This document shows, piece by piece, positions 47,564 through 57,133 of a DNA stretch of 64,000 nucleotides. Position numbers and translations under genes: made by a program. Positions within the stretch are counted from its first letter, which is position 1, and every line of letters begins with the position of its first letter. The notes beneath the pieces are model-generated. The model was not told the origin of the DNA and did no database searches. It saw only the letters and a program-made list of their open reading frames with translations. The DNA comes from Myceligenerans crystallogenes (lineage in GTDB: Bacteria > Actinomycetota > Actinomycetes > Actinomycetales > Cellulomonadaceae), in NCBI RefSeq assembly GCF_039529775.1, contig NZ_BAAANL010000006.1:1-64000 (forward strand). The letters run 5' to 3'.

Positions 47564-48732
47564 CGCAATGCGCTCCGGAGGTCGTTGATCTGCGACGGCC
47601 CGATGCGGTTCAAACACACGGCACGGCAGAAGTCTCTGGGGGAGATCCTCTTGTCGTCAAGCGCATGGAGCATCCTGGTCACGAGCTCACGACCGGCGTA
47701 CTTGCGTACGCCATTGACCGGGCTCGGCGTACGCGCCTGAGACTTCTGACGATGCTCGTACTCGCCCTTCAGCTTCTCAAGGTGGGCAACCGCAGTCCCC
47801 GCACCAAGCCTTTCCAGCCGCATCGCTCGAACCGTCATGGCGCTCGGCGTGACCTTGAAGACGTCGGCCGCTGCTTTGATCTCTTCCAAGGAAGCCAGAC
47901 TCACGTCCCACAGGGCACTGGCCGGCATGAGCATCTCGCCGACGACGTCGTACTCGTGCTTCACCGTGGAGCCGATGCTGCTCCCGTCGTAGGTGACAGG
48001 CGCGAAGATCTTGCGGGCGATCAGCACGCTCATCAGGGTCAGCGTGAAGATTCGCCGTCCGTCGGGCTCCTGATAATCGCCCGGGTCTCCCCCGGCCAGG
48101 AAGATGTACGGGACCTTCGCGTCCTTGATCGTCATACCGCTGAACTTCACACCCGTCAGGCGCTGCGGCATGAAGTGCTGGACACTCTGAGACACCAGGA
48201 CCTGGTTGGATTCCAGGCATGCGATCAGGTGCGTCAGCGCCACACTCTTGTTCCGGGCCGATCGGATGGACTCGTGGGTCAGCCCCAGAGCGCCCATGAG
48301 TGTCGCGGCGTCGGCCGCAACGGACTCACCTGACTTCGCGAGTAGTCCCACGATCCGGTTCTTCGTTAGCGTCGTGTCGTGCATCTTGAGCAACTCCTGC
48401 TTGCGGAGGAGATCCTTAACGATGAGCTCGATGTCGCGCAGGCTCACCTTGTCCCGGGAGTTGACCGAAAAAGTGTCCTTGTTAAGCCCATTGAGCAGTT
48501 TGTCCGTCTTGGTCATGATCTGAGCCTCGACAGCTGACAGTGGCGCGAAGAACAGCGTGTACGGGATCTCGCCATGCCGTGCCAGACGGACGAGATCGTT
48601 AAACGAGATCTCCGACGTCCTGAGCGCTCTCTCGTAGTCGACGTAGGTGCTTGCGACGGAGTTCTCCAGGAGCGCGACAAACACTGCCTCGTCGATCGGC
48701 GTGCACGTATGGTTGAGCAGTACATCGATCAC
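47560..48732 (-). CDS. ImmA/IrrE-like protein lacking the HExxH motif
   Basis: A 390-residue protein. Its C-terminal half has the frame of the ImmA/IrrE family: PYIFLAGGDPGDYQEPDGRR, IFTLTLMSVLIARKIF, then HEYDVVGEMLMPASAL and EIKAAADVFKVTPSAMTVRA. In active members HExGH follows the FTL strand; here it reads LMSVLIAR, so the zinc protease site is gone. The N-terminal half may replace the usual XRE domain. The GTG at 48732 is the preferred start. It is coupled to the PIN gene, so it is a likely antitoxin or regulator. Proteolytic activity is not expected. Confidence 0.65.
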   Translation of the reverse strand: MIDVLLNHTCTPIDEAVFVALLENSVASTYVDYERALRTSEISFNDLVRLARHGEIPYTLFFAPLSAVEAQIMTKTDKLLNGLNKDTFSVNSRDKVSLRDIELIVKDLLRKQELLKMHDTTLTKNRIVGLLAKSGESVAADAATLMGALGLTHESIRSARNKSVALTHLIACLESNQVLVSQSVQHFMPQRLTGVKFSGMTIKDAKVPYIFLAGGDPGDYQEPDGRRIFTLTLMSVLIARKIFAPVTYDGSSIGSTVKHEYDVVGEMLMPASALWDVSLASLEEIKAAADVFKVTPSAMTVRAMRLERLGAGTAVAHLEKLKGEYEHRQKSQARTPSPVNGVRKYAGRELVTRMLHALDDKRISPRDFCRAVCLNRIGPSQINDLRSALR

Positions 48733-48885
48733 GACCGTCGCCCACCCCCTTGGATCACCGCCTGGATGCCGGCACACGCCATAAGACGATCGTATCGACG
48801 AGCACCGAAACCGCTGGCATATTTGGTCGGCAATGGTCGTGGACTGGCGCGTCCGCTGCGGCGAACGCTTTGGATCGGTGGTCTG

Positions 48886-50091
48886 TCACTCTGCAGGAGC
48901 CGCCATCAGGTCGGCCCGAAGTGCGTGCCAGACCGTTTCTTCGAGGACCGCCACGTCATGCTCGCTGAGAGCCGACGCGAGGTCGGGGTCCCATGGTGCG
49001 GGAGTGACCCGCCCAACCCGCGCACCACGACTCGCGACGTGGCACCGGTAGTCACGTACGGACATCCGCCACGGTGTCGCACCCGTCGCATCGATGACAT
49101 GCGCTGCGATGCGGATCCCTTCGCCGTCGAGGTCGCCGTGGTAGCGAAGGACGTTGCCAGCCCGTGCGAGGCCCGTCAGGAGCAGGAGCGCTGCGCTGCT
49201 CGGCCACCCCGCCGTGCACACCATGGGCGGGACGGTTGGCCCGAGGTCCGCGATCGCAAGTGAGATGACCGCCGGATTTTCGACGATCCAGACGGTCGTG
49301 GGCTGGGCGAGCGTCGGCGCGCCGTCATGCAGATCGGCGAGGGTGAGGACGACGGCCCGCCCGTCCGCATGACCGAGCTGGCACGTCCGGTCGGAAGGAG
49401 TGTCGCCGATTGCGGGGAGCCCTGCGACGAGCACCGTGGACGAAAGGACGTCGTCGAAGACGCCGACGGATCGCCACAAGGCCCGCCGGTCGGCATTGCG
49501 TTGTGGTCGCGGGTACCCGCCCCGGACGGCGAGGGCGCCCAGGACGAAAGACGAGACCGCTGTTCCCGGATCTAGAGCGTGGGTGTCGTTGAGCGTGCGT
49601 CCGGCGAGAACGGGGAGCGGCTCACCAGGACTCGGCAAGGCATTGAGCACCAGGAGTGCTGCCTCAAGGCTGGCCCGCATGGTGTCGATGGAGCCTCGTA
49701 CCCCGCTGGCCTCGACCTCCCTCGCCCACGGCTCCAGGCCCAGAGAATTGACGACTGGATGGTCACGGAGCCAGGCCCACAGCGCGACGCGCGCGCCTGC
49801 TGCTCGTTCACGATCGGCGGCCTGATCGCCGATCGACCCGTAAAGTGCGGACAGCGACTCGGTGAATGATCGCCTGGTCAGCCGTTCGACGGCGGCCGCC
49901 ACGTCGTCCAGCCGGATCCTCGCGCCAGCCGTCGGAAGGGACACGAGGCCGAGGAGGTCGGCGATCGCACCCTGCTGGGCGCGGTCGATGGGGCCGAGAC
50001 GGACTGACTTGACTGGCTTCCCGGTGGAAAGCCGTCGGTGGCACTCACGGAGCAGGGGGTGAAGGCTGTCGGCCCACCCGACATCGGTCAC
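48886..50091 (-). CDS. jetD: Wadjet JetD (TIGR02679/DUF2399, TOPRIM nuclease)
   Basis: A 401-residue nuclease subunit of the Wadjet plasmid-defence complex. The TOPRIM fold is seen as TTVWIVENPAVISLAIA (catalytic Glu) and LRYHGDLDGEGIRIAAHVID (DxDxxG motif) in the C-terminal DUF2399 part. The N-terminal part (residues 1-250) is the TIGR02679-specific region. In Wadjet, JetD cleaves closed circular DNA after loop extrusion by the SMC complex. It overlaps jetC by 4 bp (50088-50091) and is last in the operon. Confidence 0.9.
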   Translation of the reverse strand: MTDVGWADSLHPLLRECHRRLSTGKPVKSVRLGPIDRAQQGAIADLLGLVSLPTAGARIRLDDVAAAVERLTRRSFTESLSALYGSIGDQAADRERAAGARVALWAWLRDHPVVNSLGLEPWAREVEASGVRGSIDTMRASLEAALLVLNALPSPGEPLPVLAGRTLNDTHALDPGTAVSSFVLGALAVRGGYPRPQRNADRRALWRSVGVFDDVLSSTVLVAGLPAIGDTPSDRTCQLGHADGRAVVLTLADLHDGAPTLAQPTTVWIVENPAVISLAIADLGPTVPPMVCTAGWPSSAALLLLTGLARAGNVLRYHGDLDGEGIRIAAHVIDATGATPWRMSVRDYRCHVASRGARVGRVTPAPWDPDLASALSEHDVAVLEETVWHALRADLMAAPAE

Positions 50092-53000
50092 AGGACGGCC
50101 TCAAGAGTGAGGATGTCGTCGGGCAGGCCGTCTTCCTGTATCAGGCGTCCGCTGCGCCAGACGAAGCGGGTGGTGGTGACGGCGTCGTCGTCGGCCCCAG
50201 CTGCGAGGGCGTGGATGGCGATCTCAGGTACCTCCGGGTAGCAGGCCCACTCGTGGTCCGAGGTGAGGACGAGGTCGAGGTCGAGATCGCGGAGGAGAGC
50301 GAAAATCTGGCCGCGGTTCATCTCGTCGATCCCCACGAAGACCTCGTCGAGGAGGATGAGGCGCGGTGCTGCCGGAGTCGCCTCGTAGTGGGCGGCGAGG
50401 GCGGCGAAGAGCGGCAGGTGCAGCGCGATCGCCTTCTCGCCACCCGATAGGACGCTATGGGTCTTCTTGGTCAGGGTGCGGTAGCCGTCGATATCGGGGC
50501 GCGAGAGCTGGACCTGGAAACGGTGCCATTGAGTGTAGTCGAAGACGGTCGCGAGCTGTTCCGCCCAACTCCGCCCGGAGTCCTGTACGTGGGCGGCGTC
50601 GATCCGCTGGCGGAAGAACGTGTGGAGGGCGTCGTTCTCCTCCTCGGTGAGCATGGCCGGGTTGCGCAGCAGCAACGCCCGCGCATCGCGCAGGCCGCCA
50701 CTGACCTCGTCACGGACATCCCACCGGAGGCGCACCTGGACTCCAGAGGCCGTCCGGACCGTCTTCAGTCGGTCGTTCATGCGATGCACGAGGGCGTCGG
50801 CGTCTCGGATCGTCTCGGAGAGGTGCCGCCGCGTATCGCCGGTGAGGGCCTTCTCGAACAGGGCGTGCTCACCCTCGGTGATCTCGGTCCGGGCCTGCGC
50901 CTCCTCGGCGGCCACGAGACTCAGGAGATCGGCCATCCCCAGTCGCCGACCGGGCAGAACCGCGACGGGGACGACAACGTCGTCGTCCGGCTCAAGGTGG
51001 ATCTGCGCCCGACGAACAAGCCTCTCGCGCGACTCGTGGACCCGCTGCGTGAGACGGTTCTGGCCGTGCTGCGCCGAGTCGTTCGGGCGGGTCGCGGGAA
51101 GCGTGCGGTCAAGGCGTCGAGCCTCGTCGAGGATGGCGGTGACGCCTGCGTCCCTCGCGAGAGGTTCCATGATCCCGGCGTCGGCGGCGAGCGTCGTGCG
51201 CAGGAGCCGCACGAACGCGTCGGACACGTCTGAGCGGTGGCGCAGGGCACGCTGGTGGGCTTCCTCCGACGCGACCTGCGCCTGACCGAGGCGGGCAACC
51301 TCCTTGCCCACCTCGGTCAGCGAGCGGTTCAGTGCATCGACGGTTCCGCGCTCATCCGCGATCTTGTCGGCGAGCCTCTTGAGCTCAGTCACCGTCTCCG
51401 CGTACGCGCCGCCCAGACGCTGCTCCAGCATTCGGAGCCGGATCTCGTCCTGATCGGCGTCCTCTGTGTCCTCCGTCGCACGATCGCGCCGCGCTCCCGC
51501 GTCCATGCTCGCTCGCTCGGCTTCCTCCATCTGCTCGGTCGCCGCGAAGCGCGCGGCCTCGGCGGCCTTCTCCGCCTGGTCACGCTTCCGATCGAGCTCA
51601 CGCAGTGCTGTGACACCCGCCAAGATCGTCTTGAGCTCGCCGCGTGTGGTTGGCAAGCGGCGCTCCTGCGCTCCGGTCACGAGCACCGTGTGGGCCTGGT
51701 CGACAGCATGCCGCGCAGCAGTGACCGCATCGGCGGCCTTGCGCTCGGCACGCTCGCGCTCGGCAAGACGCACGGAAGCGGACTCAGCCTCCTGGCGTGC
51801 GACGTCGAGCGCCCCACTTGAAGGCAGCAGTGACGCCTCCGCATCAACCTGCGCAAGGCGGTCGTCAAGGCGTCGGACGGCGGCCGCGTGCGCCTGAGCA
51901 GTCTGCTCGCGATCGGCGATCTCCTCCGCGAGCAGCGCCAACCGCTCAACCCTGTGCCGTTCACGGGCCGCCCCGCCGATGTACTGCGCGGCCGGCTTCG
52001 CCCAGGCGCCGCGGGCGACACCGAGCCCCCACCGGCCGTCAGGCGAGACCCAGCTCGATGGTGCGGAATGGGACGCGTCGTCGGTCGGGTGGCGCAGTGC
52101 CACGGCGTCCAGAACAGCGGCGACCGCGGCGACCGTCATCACCGAGCCCGCTGGGAGGTCAGGGCGAAGAGCCTGAGACAGCCGGGGCCCGTCGACGGCG
52201 CGGATCGGAGCCAGGACGGTGTCGTGGCCGACAGGCCACAGGCTCCCGTCGGGACCCAGCCACGCATCAAGCAGTCCCGAGGCCTCGAGTGCGGCCTCGA
52301 GCCCAGCCCGGTCGTCCTCCCCGACGTCCTCGTGAAAGTCGACGATCTGCCACAGCCGGGCACCAGGACCATGCTGTTTGTGCCCTGACCTGTACGGCGG
52401 CTGATCGGGAGCGACCTGAGGTCGCGCTGCGAGTTCGTCACGTTCGATCTTAAGCCGACGGGCATCTGCTGCGGCAGCGTCGCGGAGACGCGCCTCCCCC
52501 TCGCGCTCGCGCCCCAGTACCAGCCGGGTTTCATACCGTGCGCCCTGGACATGAGATCGCAGCTCACCATCGTCAACCGCGGCGAGGAGGGCCGGTTCGT
52601 CCAGGCGGAGCTCGGCACAGGTCCTGGACCAGGCCACCACGGCCTCGACGTGCCTCTCTTCCTCCTCGGCTGCGAACATCCGGGCGTCGTCGAGCTGGGT
52701 CTTCGCCTCCGCGCGCGATTCCTTGGCTCCGGTGAGGTCGGCCTCGCATCGGCCGCGGTCCGCGACCGCCTGCTCGTATTTTCCGACGAGCACATCCATC
52801 TCAGCGATGTATCGTGCCACGACATCGAGGTGCGACCCCAGATCCAGTGATCCGACAAGATGGTCCACACCGAGCGCCTCGGCTTGACGGACCGCCTTCC
52901 CGTGAGCGTTCTCGGCGTCGTGCCGCAGCTCGATCGACGTCCGCTGAGCTTCCGTCGCCTTGCCGGCCAAGCGGTCCGCCCACTGCTGCGCGTCGGCGGC

Positions 53001-54068
53001 GTCCTTCTGGGACCGTCGTGCGATCTTGGCTGACTGCTCGGCCTTTTTCCGCAGGTCTGCGAGGTCGCGGCCTTCACGGTAGGCGTCCGAGTCCTCAAGC
53101 GCCTTGTGCTTAGCGTGAAGCTTGCCGAGCAGCGTCTGTGCCCGGTCACGCCGCTCTCCGAGCGCGACCTCGTTCTCCTCGGCCGTCTGAAGTTCGACGG
53201 CGCCGTCCCGGAGTGCCCGCGAGGCGCTGTCCACTTCGGTTGCCGCGCTGGTGACAGTCCTGGCTCGCTCACGGAGCAACATGGCCCCGTACGTCCGCGC
53301 GGTGTCCAGCAGGCCACTGATCGCTCGCACCTCCTCAGCAAGCTCTGCGAGCTCCGCGCGGCGCTGGTCGAGGCGCTCGAAGCCCTCGGCAAGCTCCTCG
53401 ATACGCGTCGCATCGACCGGAGGCAGGGCGGAGGACAGGAATGTCGAGAGGTTCTCCGGGTCCAGGCGCTCGGACAGCTTCGGTCGACGCAGTTGCAGAA
53501 GCGCCTGGACCAGCGCGTCGTAGCGGTCGCGGTCCATCCCAGGGAAGAGCATTGCGCGGACATGGTCCCGGTAACCACCGACATCGCCCTCGAACACTGT
53601 GCCACGGCCGACGAGCGCCGCCTTGAGATGAGCGACGGTCAGCGGCTCACGATCCGGTTGCAGGTCCAGATCGTGCCCAACGCGGGCGTGTGCCACGAAG
53701 TAGGCAACGCGGACCGACGTGTCCGATTTGCTCGCCTGGAGTCGCGCCCCAATCGTGACGTGCTCCTCGCCCTCCCTGCCCTCTCGAAACACCTCGAGCC
53801 ACACGTACCCGACACGGGTGCTGCCCGTAGCACCCTGGCCCATGAGATTCCAATGCATCGTCCGGTCGCCCGAACCGAACGTCGACAGGCGTGAGGCACG
53901 CAGGTTCGCGTCGAGCAGGAATGGCAGGAGCAGCTCGAGCGCCTTGGACTTGCCGCTGCCGTTCGGACCGCGCAGGAGTAGCCGGCCGTCGGCGAACGAG
54001 AGGATCTCGTCAACGTAGCGCCAGACATTCAGCAGACCAGCTCGGGTCGGCTGCCAGCGGCCGGTCAT
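50088..54068 (-). CDS. jetC: Wadjet JetC (TIGR02680, SMC-like ATPase)
   Basis: A 1326-residue SMC/MukB-like motor. Walker A is GPNGSGKS (34-41); long coiled coils cover about 230-560 and 690-1000, separated by a hinge-like region. The ABC signature LSGGEK starts at about residue 1207, Walker B RLILLDEVFVGID at about 1236, and SDHEWACYPEVPEIAIHAL closes the ATPase head. It matches the TIGR02680 family, the SMC component of the four-gene neighbourhood. The ATG at 54068 overlaps jetB by 4 bp. The motor would extrude DNA loops on plasmids. Confidence 0.93.
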   Translation of the reverse strand: MTGRWQPTRAGLLNVWRYVDEILSFADGRLLLRGPNGSGKSKALELLLPFLLDANLRASRLSTFGSGDRTMHWNLMGQGATGSTRVGYVWLEVFREGREGEEHVTIGARLQASKSDTSVRVAYFVAHARVGHDLDLQPDREPLTVAHLKAALVGRGTVFEGDVGGYRDHVRAMLFPGMDRDRYDALVQALLQLRRPKLSERLDPENLSTFLSSALPPVDATRIEELAEGFERLDQRRAELAELAEEVRAISGLLDTARTYGAMLLRERARTVTSAATEVDSASRALRDGAVELQTAEENEVALGERRDRAQTLLGKLHAKHKALEDSDAYREGRDLADLRKKAEQSAKIARRSQKDAADAQQWADRLAGKATEAQRTSIELRHDAENAHGKAVRQAEALGVDHLVGSLDLGSHLDVVARYIAEMDVLVGKYEQAVADRGRCEADLTGAKESRAEAKTQLDDARMFAAEEEERHVEAVVAWSRTCAELRLDEPALLAAVDDGELRSHVQGARYETRLVLGREREGEARLRDAAAADARRLKIERDELAARPQVAPDQPPYRSGHKQHGPGARLWQIVDFHEDVGEDDRAGLEAALEASGLLDAWLGPDGSLWPVGHDTVLAPIRAVDGPRLSQALRPDLPAGSVMTVAAVAAVLDAVALRHPTDDASHSAPSSWVSPDGRWGLGVARGAWAKPAAQYIGGAARERHRVERLALLAEEIADREQTAQAHAAAVRRLDDRLAQVDAEASLLPSSGALDVARQEAESASVRLAERERAERKAADAVTAARHAVDQAHTVLVTGAQERRLPTTRGELKTILAGVTALRELDRKRDQAEKAAEAARFAATEQMEEAERASMDAGARRDRATEDTEDADQDEIRLRMLEQRLGGAYAETVTELKRLADKIADERGTVDALNRSLTEVGKEVARLGQAQVASEEAHQRALRHRSDVSDAFVRLLRTTLAADAGIMEPLARDAGVTAILDEARRLDRTLPATRPNDSAQHGQNRLTQRVHESRERLVRRAQIHLEPDDDVVVPVAVLPGRRLGMADLLSLVAAEEAQARTEITEGEHALFEKALTGDTRRHLSETIRDADALVHRMNDRLKTVRTASGVQVRLRWDVRDEVSGGLRDARALLLRNPAMLTEEENDALHTFFRQRIDAAHVQDSGRSWAEQLATVFDYTQWHRFQVQLSRPDIDGYRTLTKKTHSVLSGGEKAIALHLPLFAALAAHYEATPAAPRLILLDEVFVGIDEMNRGQIFALLRDLDLDLVLTSDHEWACYPEVPEIAIHALAAGADDDAVTTTRFVWRSGRLIQEDGLPDDILTLEAVL

Positions 54069-55357
54069 GCGGGGTCCTCCTGAGGTTCGGGGCGGGGAGT
54101 GCCGACCAGGTCGGCATCTCGGTATCGGTGGGCGGCGGGGCGCGCCGTCACGTGGTCGCCGTCGCGCGTGACGAGGTGGTGACGCCCCAAGAGGGCGAGC
54201 CCTTCAGCCAGGAGACGGTCCGGGCCGTCGTCGTCCTGGTAGATCCTTGCCCAGCCGCGGTTCGCGGTCAGCAGACCGCGCAGGGCAGTGCGGAGCGTCG
54301 CTACGTGGAGGCGAAAATCTGGGGCGCTCGTGAGCTCGGTGACAAGGTGCAGCGCGGCGACCGACGGCGCGCCGTCGCCCGGGAAGAGTTCGTCCGTCGC
54401 GACCCGGTCGGGGTCGACCAGGAGATAGCCCTCCCCACGGGTCTCCAGCACGAACCCGGCCGTCTCTGCCGCTCTGCGCAGCTGTTCGCGGCCGCTGATC
54501 GAGTCCAGGTAGTCGCGTTGGGCGGGACTGAGCCGGTCGCGGTGGAGCGCAGGGTCGTCGAACATCGCGCGGAGGGTGGAGTGGCGCAGCCACAGGTTAC
54601 GCCGGGTGCGAGCGGCGTCGTCGTCGGGCGGTGGCGGCGGGTCCAGGTCACGCCGGGTCGCGCGACGGTAGTTCTCGCCATAGGAAGGTTCGTCGAGCAG
54701 GCCGTCGACCGCGCCATCGATCCAGCGGTCGCTGTCCAGGTCAACCACGACCCAGGACGCCCCGACCGGCGCCGCGAGCAACGAGAACAGCGCAGCCTGC
54801 TCGACCTGGTACAGCACAGGTGTGGCCACATCGTCGGTGAACGACTCGGCCCTGCCCTCCACCGGCTCCAGGACACCCGCAGCCTCCAGCATGAGTACCA
54901 CGTCAACGAACGCGCGCCGGTGCCCGTGCCTGGTGGTCTCGAACGACGGCAGGCCAGAGTCGGTGGCGCAGGCGCGCGCGGTCGCCTCGGCAAGCTCGCC
55001 AAGTGTCACAGCGCGACGGGCCACGAGCTCTGCGGCCGCGACGCACAGCAGGACATAGCGATGCCGGTCGAACGGAACGCCAGAGCGGTGCTGTGTGGCC
55101 GGCCGCGAGTCACCGGGCTCGAAGGCTGGCGGAGCGACCTTCACGAGCCGAACCTGCCCGCGGCGCGGGCTCAGCCTCAGCTCCCAGCCGAGGTAGTTCT
55201 CGAACCATGCGCCCACCGCGACCCGTCGGCGATGGATCAGGTCATAGCCTTCAGCGTTGTGATGGCGAAGGATCAGCGGCGTACGCAAGAGCAAGCGGAT
55301 CGCCTTGCGGACCTCCACGGTCTCGGCGACGACAAGCTGGTTCTGCAGGTTACTCAC
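54065..55357 (-). CDS. jetB: Wadjet JetB (TIGR02678/DUF2398, KITE-like)
   Basis: A 430-residue protein of the TIGR02678/DUF2398 family, a winged-helix (KITE) subunit. Typical segments are VRKAIRLLLRTPLILRHHNA, WFENYLGWELRLSPRRGQVRLVK and DRHRYVLLCVAAAELVARRA, followed by FVDVVLMLEAAGVL. The GTG start at 55357 overlaps the jetA stop by GTGA. Its role is to bridge kleisin and SMC heads. No catalytic motif is expected. The C-terminal tail is Pro/Glu-rich. Confidence 0.9.
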   Translation of the reverse strand: MSNLQNQLVVAETVEVRKAIRLLLRTPLILRHHNAEGYDLIHRRRVAVGAWFENYLGWELRLSPRRGQVRLVKVAPPAFEPGDSRPATQHRSGVPFDRHRYVLLCVAAAELVARRAVTLGELAEATARACATDSGLPSFETTRHGHRRAFVDVVLMLEAAGVLEPVEGRAESFTDDVATPVLYQVEQAALFSLLAAPVGASWVVVDLDSDRWIDGAVDGLLDEPSYGENYRRATRRDLDPPPPPDDDAARTRRNLWLRHSTLRAMFDDPALHRDRLSPAQRDYLDSISGREQLRRAAETAGFVLETRGEGYLLVDPDRVATDELFPGDGAPSVAALHLVTELTSAPDFRLHVATLRTALRGLLTANRGWARIYQDDDGPDRLLAEGLALLGRHHLVTRDGDHVTARPAAHRYRDADLVGTPRPEPQEDPA

Positions 55358-56904
55358 GACGCGACTCCGACAGAGGACAACGGAGCGGCCGGGACCGGGA
55401 CGACATTGAGCCGCACCGTGAAGTCCGGGCAGTCGAGCTCGCCCGACGTCGTCTGCAACGTCGTCCGTGCGCCATCGACCGGCGGCGTGAGTGTCAGGGT
55501 GACCAGCCCGTCGGACGTCCGAACCGAGCGCGGTTCCACACCCGGAACCGCGACGGCCTTACCAATCAGAGCGAGGAGGTGACGGAACGCCGTCGCGTCG
55601 AGGCGCGCGATCCCCGAGAGCCTCGTGTCCTCCCCAGCGCCCAGCAACCACAGCGCTGCCACGGCCTCCTCTCGTTCTGCCCGAGCTCGAGCGGCTCGCT
55701 CGCGACGCACGACGCTGACATCACGCACTTTCCCCGTGCGGGAGAACACCGCCGTACGGCCGGACTCGCGCAACGTGCGCGACACAGGCACCGGCGGCGC
55801 GTCGTGCCAGGACGTCCCACCGGGAACTGCCTCCGGGTCGGTCCGGTCCAGATGCGCGTGCCGCGAGGAGTGCAGACCGAACGCAGCCCGCCAGAGTCGG
55901 TGCAGGTCGGCGTCCGTCGGCCCAGCGGCGAACCAGCGCGCCAAGGTGCGGAAATCGGTCTCGAGGCTGGACGGCCTGCGCCGAGCCGCCCAGAGCCGCT
56001 CCAGAACCTGCAGTAGTGCAAGGATGGCGCGCCGACCGGCAGAACCCAGCTCTTCCACCCGCGGGCGGCTGCCGTCCTGTGGGGCGAACCAGGCATCCAA
56101 ACCAGCCCACCGAGCGCGGGAGTGTTCCAACCACTGGTCATCCTGCTTCGCGCTGCGCAGGTGCGGCGGTAGCTCGGCACCCTCCAGCGCGCGGGCCAGG
56201 ACGACGTCCACCCCGACCACACGCACTCGCTCCAAGGCACGAACGATGCGCGCAACCCGTTCATCGAGGCGCGAAAGGTACTCCTGGAGGTAGGTCACGG
56301 TCGCCTGCTTGACGTCGGCGAATGTCTCCTCGTCGACAGCCTCGGCCCGCAGCAGCCGCTGCAGGTCGGCGTTGAACTGCTTCACGTTGCGCGCCAGGCC
56401 CGCGAGGTGGCCTTCCAGCTCCTGGAGGGTCACGTAGACCTTCCGATCGAGCACTGCCTCGTCAGCTTCAACGGCGAGGTCCGCGAGTTGATCGAGGCGC
56501 TCGGCGACCGCCTCCAGGACGGCCGTCTGGAGTGCGCCGGTCGCCTGGAGCGCGGCAACAGTCGCGACGTGCCCGGCCAGTGCGGCCTCTCCCTGACGCG
56601 TGAGGGAGAACTGGAGGTTGCGGCGTTCGTACTCGCGCACCGTGCGGTAACGCTCGGTGTGGTTCTGGCCGGACTCCAAGAGACCCCAGCCCACCATCTT
56701 GTCGAGAGCCGCCGCGAGATCCACGTCCTCGACGTCGTCGCGCCAGCCGACCGCATCCAAGTGCCGACGCACATCATCTGCTGACAGCGATGTGACCAGC
56801 CGGTCGCTCGCGTCGCCGAACGCATACAGCACCGCGGTGTAGAGGGAATTGCGATCCGCAACGGTGAACCGCAACATCGTGTCCGGGAGCACGACGTGGC
56901 GCAT
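55354..56904 (-). CDS. jetA: Wadjet JetA (TIGR02677/DUF2397, kleisin-like)
   Basis: A 516-residue protein of the TIGR02677/DUF2397 family, the kleisin-like subunit. The N-terminal winged-helix segment (LRFTVADRNSLYTAVLYAFG, then VRRHLDAVGWRDDVEDVDL) and a helical region (TVTYLQEYLSRLDERVARIV) are visible. The ATG at 56904 is chosen because GGGGAGG lies 5 nt upstream; a longer frame to 56967 has no ribosome site. It is the first gene of the operon, with its promoter in the 170 bp to the methyltransferase gene. Confidence 0.9.
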   Translation of the reverse strand: MRHVVLPDTMLRFTVADRNSLYTAVLYAFGDASDRLVTSLSADDVRRHLDAVGWRDDVEDVDLAAALDKMVGWGLLESGQNHTERYRTVREYERRNLQFSLTRQGEAALAGHVATVAALQATGALQTAVLEAVAERLDQLADLAVEADEAVLDRKVYVTLQELEGHLAGLARNVKQFNADLQRLLRAEAVDEETFADVKQATVTYLQEYLSRLDERVARIVRALERVRVVGVDVVLARALEGAELPPHLRSAKQDDQWLEHSRARWAGLDAWFAPQDGSRPRVEELGSAGRRAILALLQVLERLWAARRRPSSLETDFRTLARWFAAGPTDADLHRLWRAAFGLHSSRHAHLDRTDPEAVPGGTSWHDAPPVPVSRTLRESGRTAVFSRTGKVRDVSVVRRERAARARAEREEAVAALWLLGAGEDTRLSGIARLDATAFRHLLALIGKAVAVPGVEPRSVRTSDGLVTLTLTPPVDGARTTLQTTSGELDCPDFTVRLNVVPVPAAPLSSVGVAS

Positions 56905-57074
56905 AATCCTCCCCGTATCGTCGGGATGGCACAGAGGTGATGACCAGTCACTTGGCATCCGCACCAACGATATCCGAGGTCACCGACATCAGCGGAGCGC
57001 GCGCCGCATCGAATGTGCCCAGCCAGGGGCCGGAGTGCTATGCCCACGCGGCGCCGGCGGAGCGCTGGCGACAG

Positions 57075-57133
57075 GCCGTCACCGCGTCGCGTAGAACGCC
57101 ACCGCCGAAGCCGCCGCCACGTTGAGCGAGTCC
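57075..57133. repeat. right boundary repeat (attR-like)
   Basis: The partner of 43626-43684. It contains the stop and last 17 codons of the intact methyltransferase gene. The identical core is 57083-57108. Confidence 0.75.

Larger units (their letters stand above)
43626..57133. mobile_element. genomic (defence) island at a SpoU methyltransferase gene
   Basis: The island is bounded by a near-identical 59-bp repeat (43626-43684 and 57075-57133). Cargo comprises an ATPase/nuclease pair, decayed genes, an IrrE-like/PIN pair and a Wadjet operon. Codon use and GC of 44200-57500 are visibly less extreme than the flanks. No integrase or transposase gene is present, so it may have been mobilised in trans, lost its integrase, or entered by homologous recombination at the conserved gene. 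Confidence 0.7.

Noticed and set aside
43626..57133. Island interpreted as a prophage
   Set aside because: No structural, lysis, replication or integrase genes are present; all cargo is defence-like or decayed.
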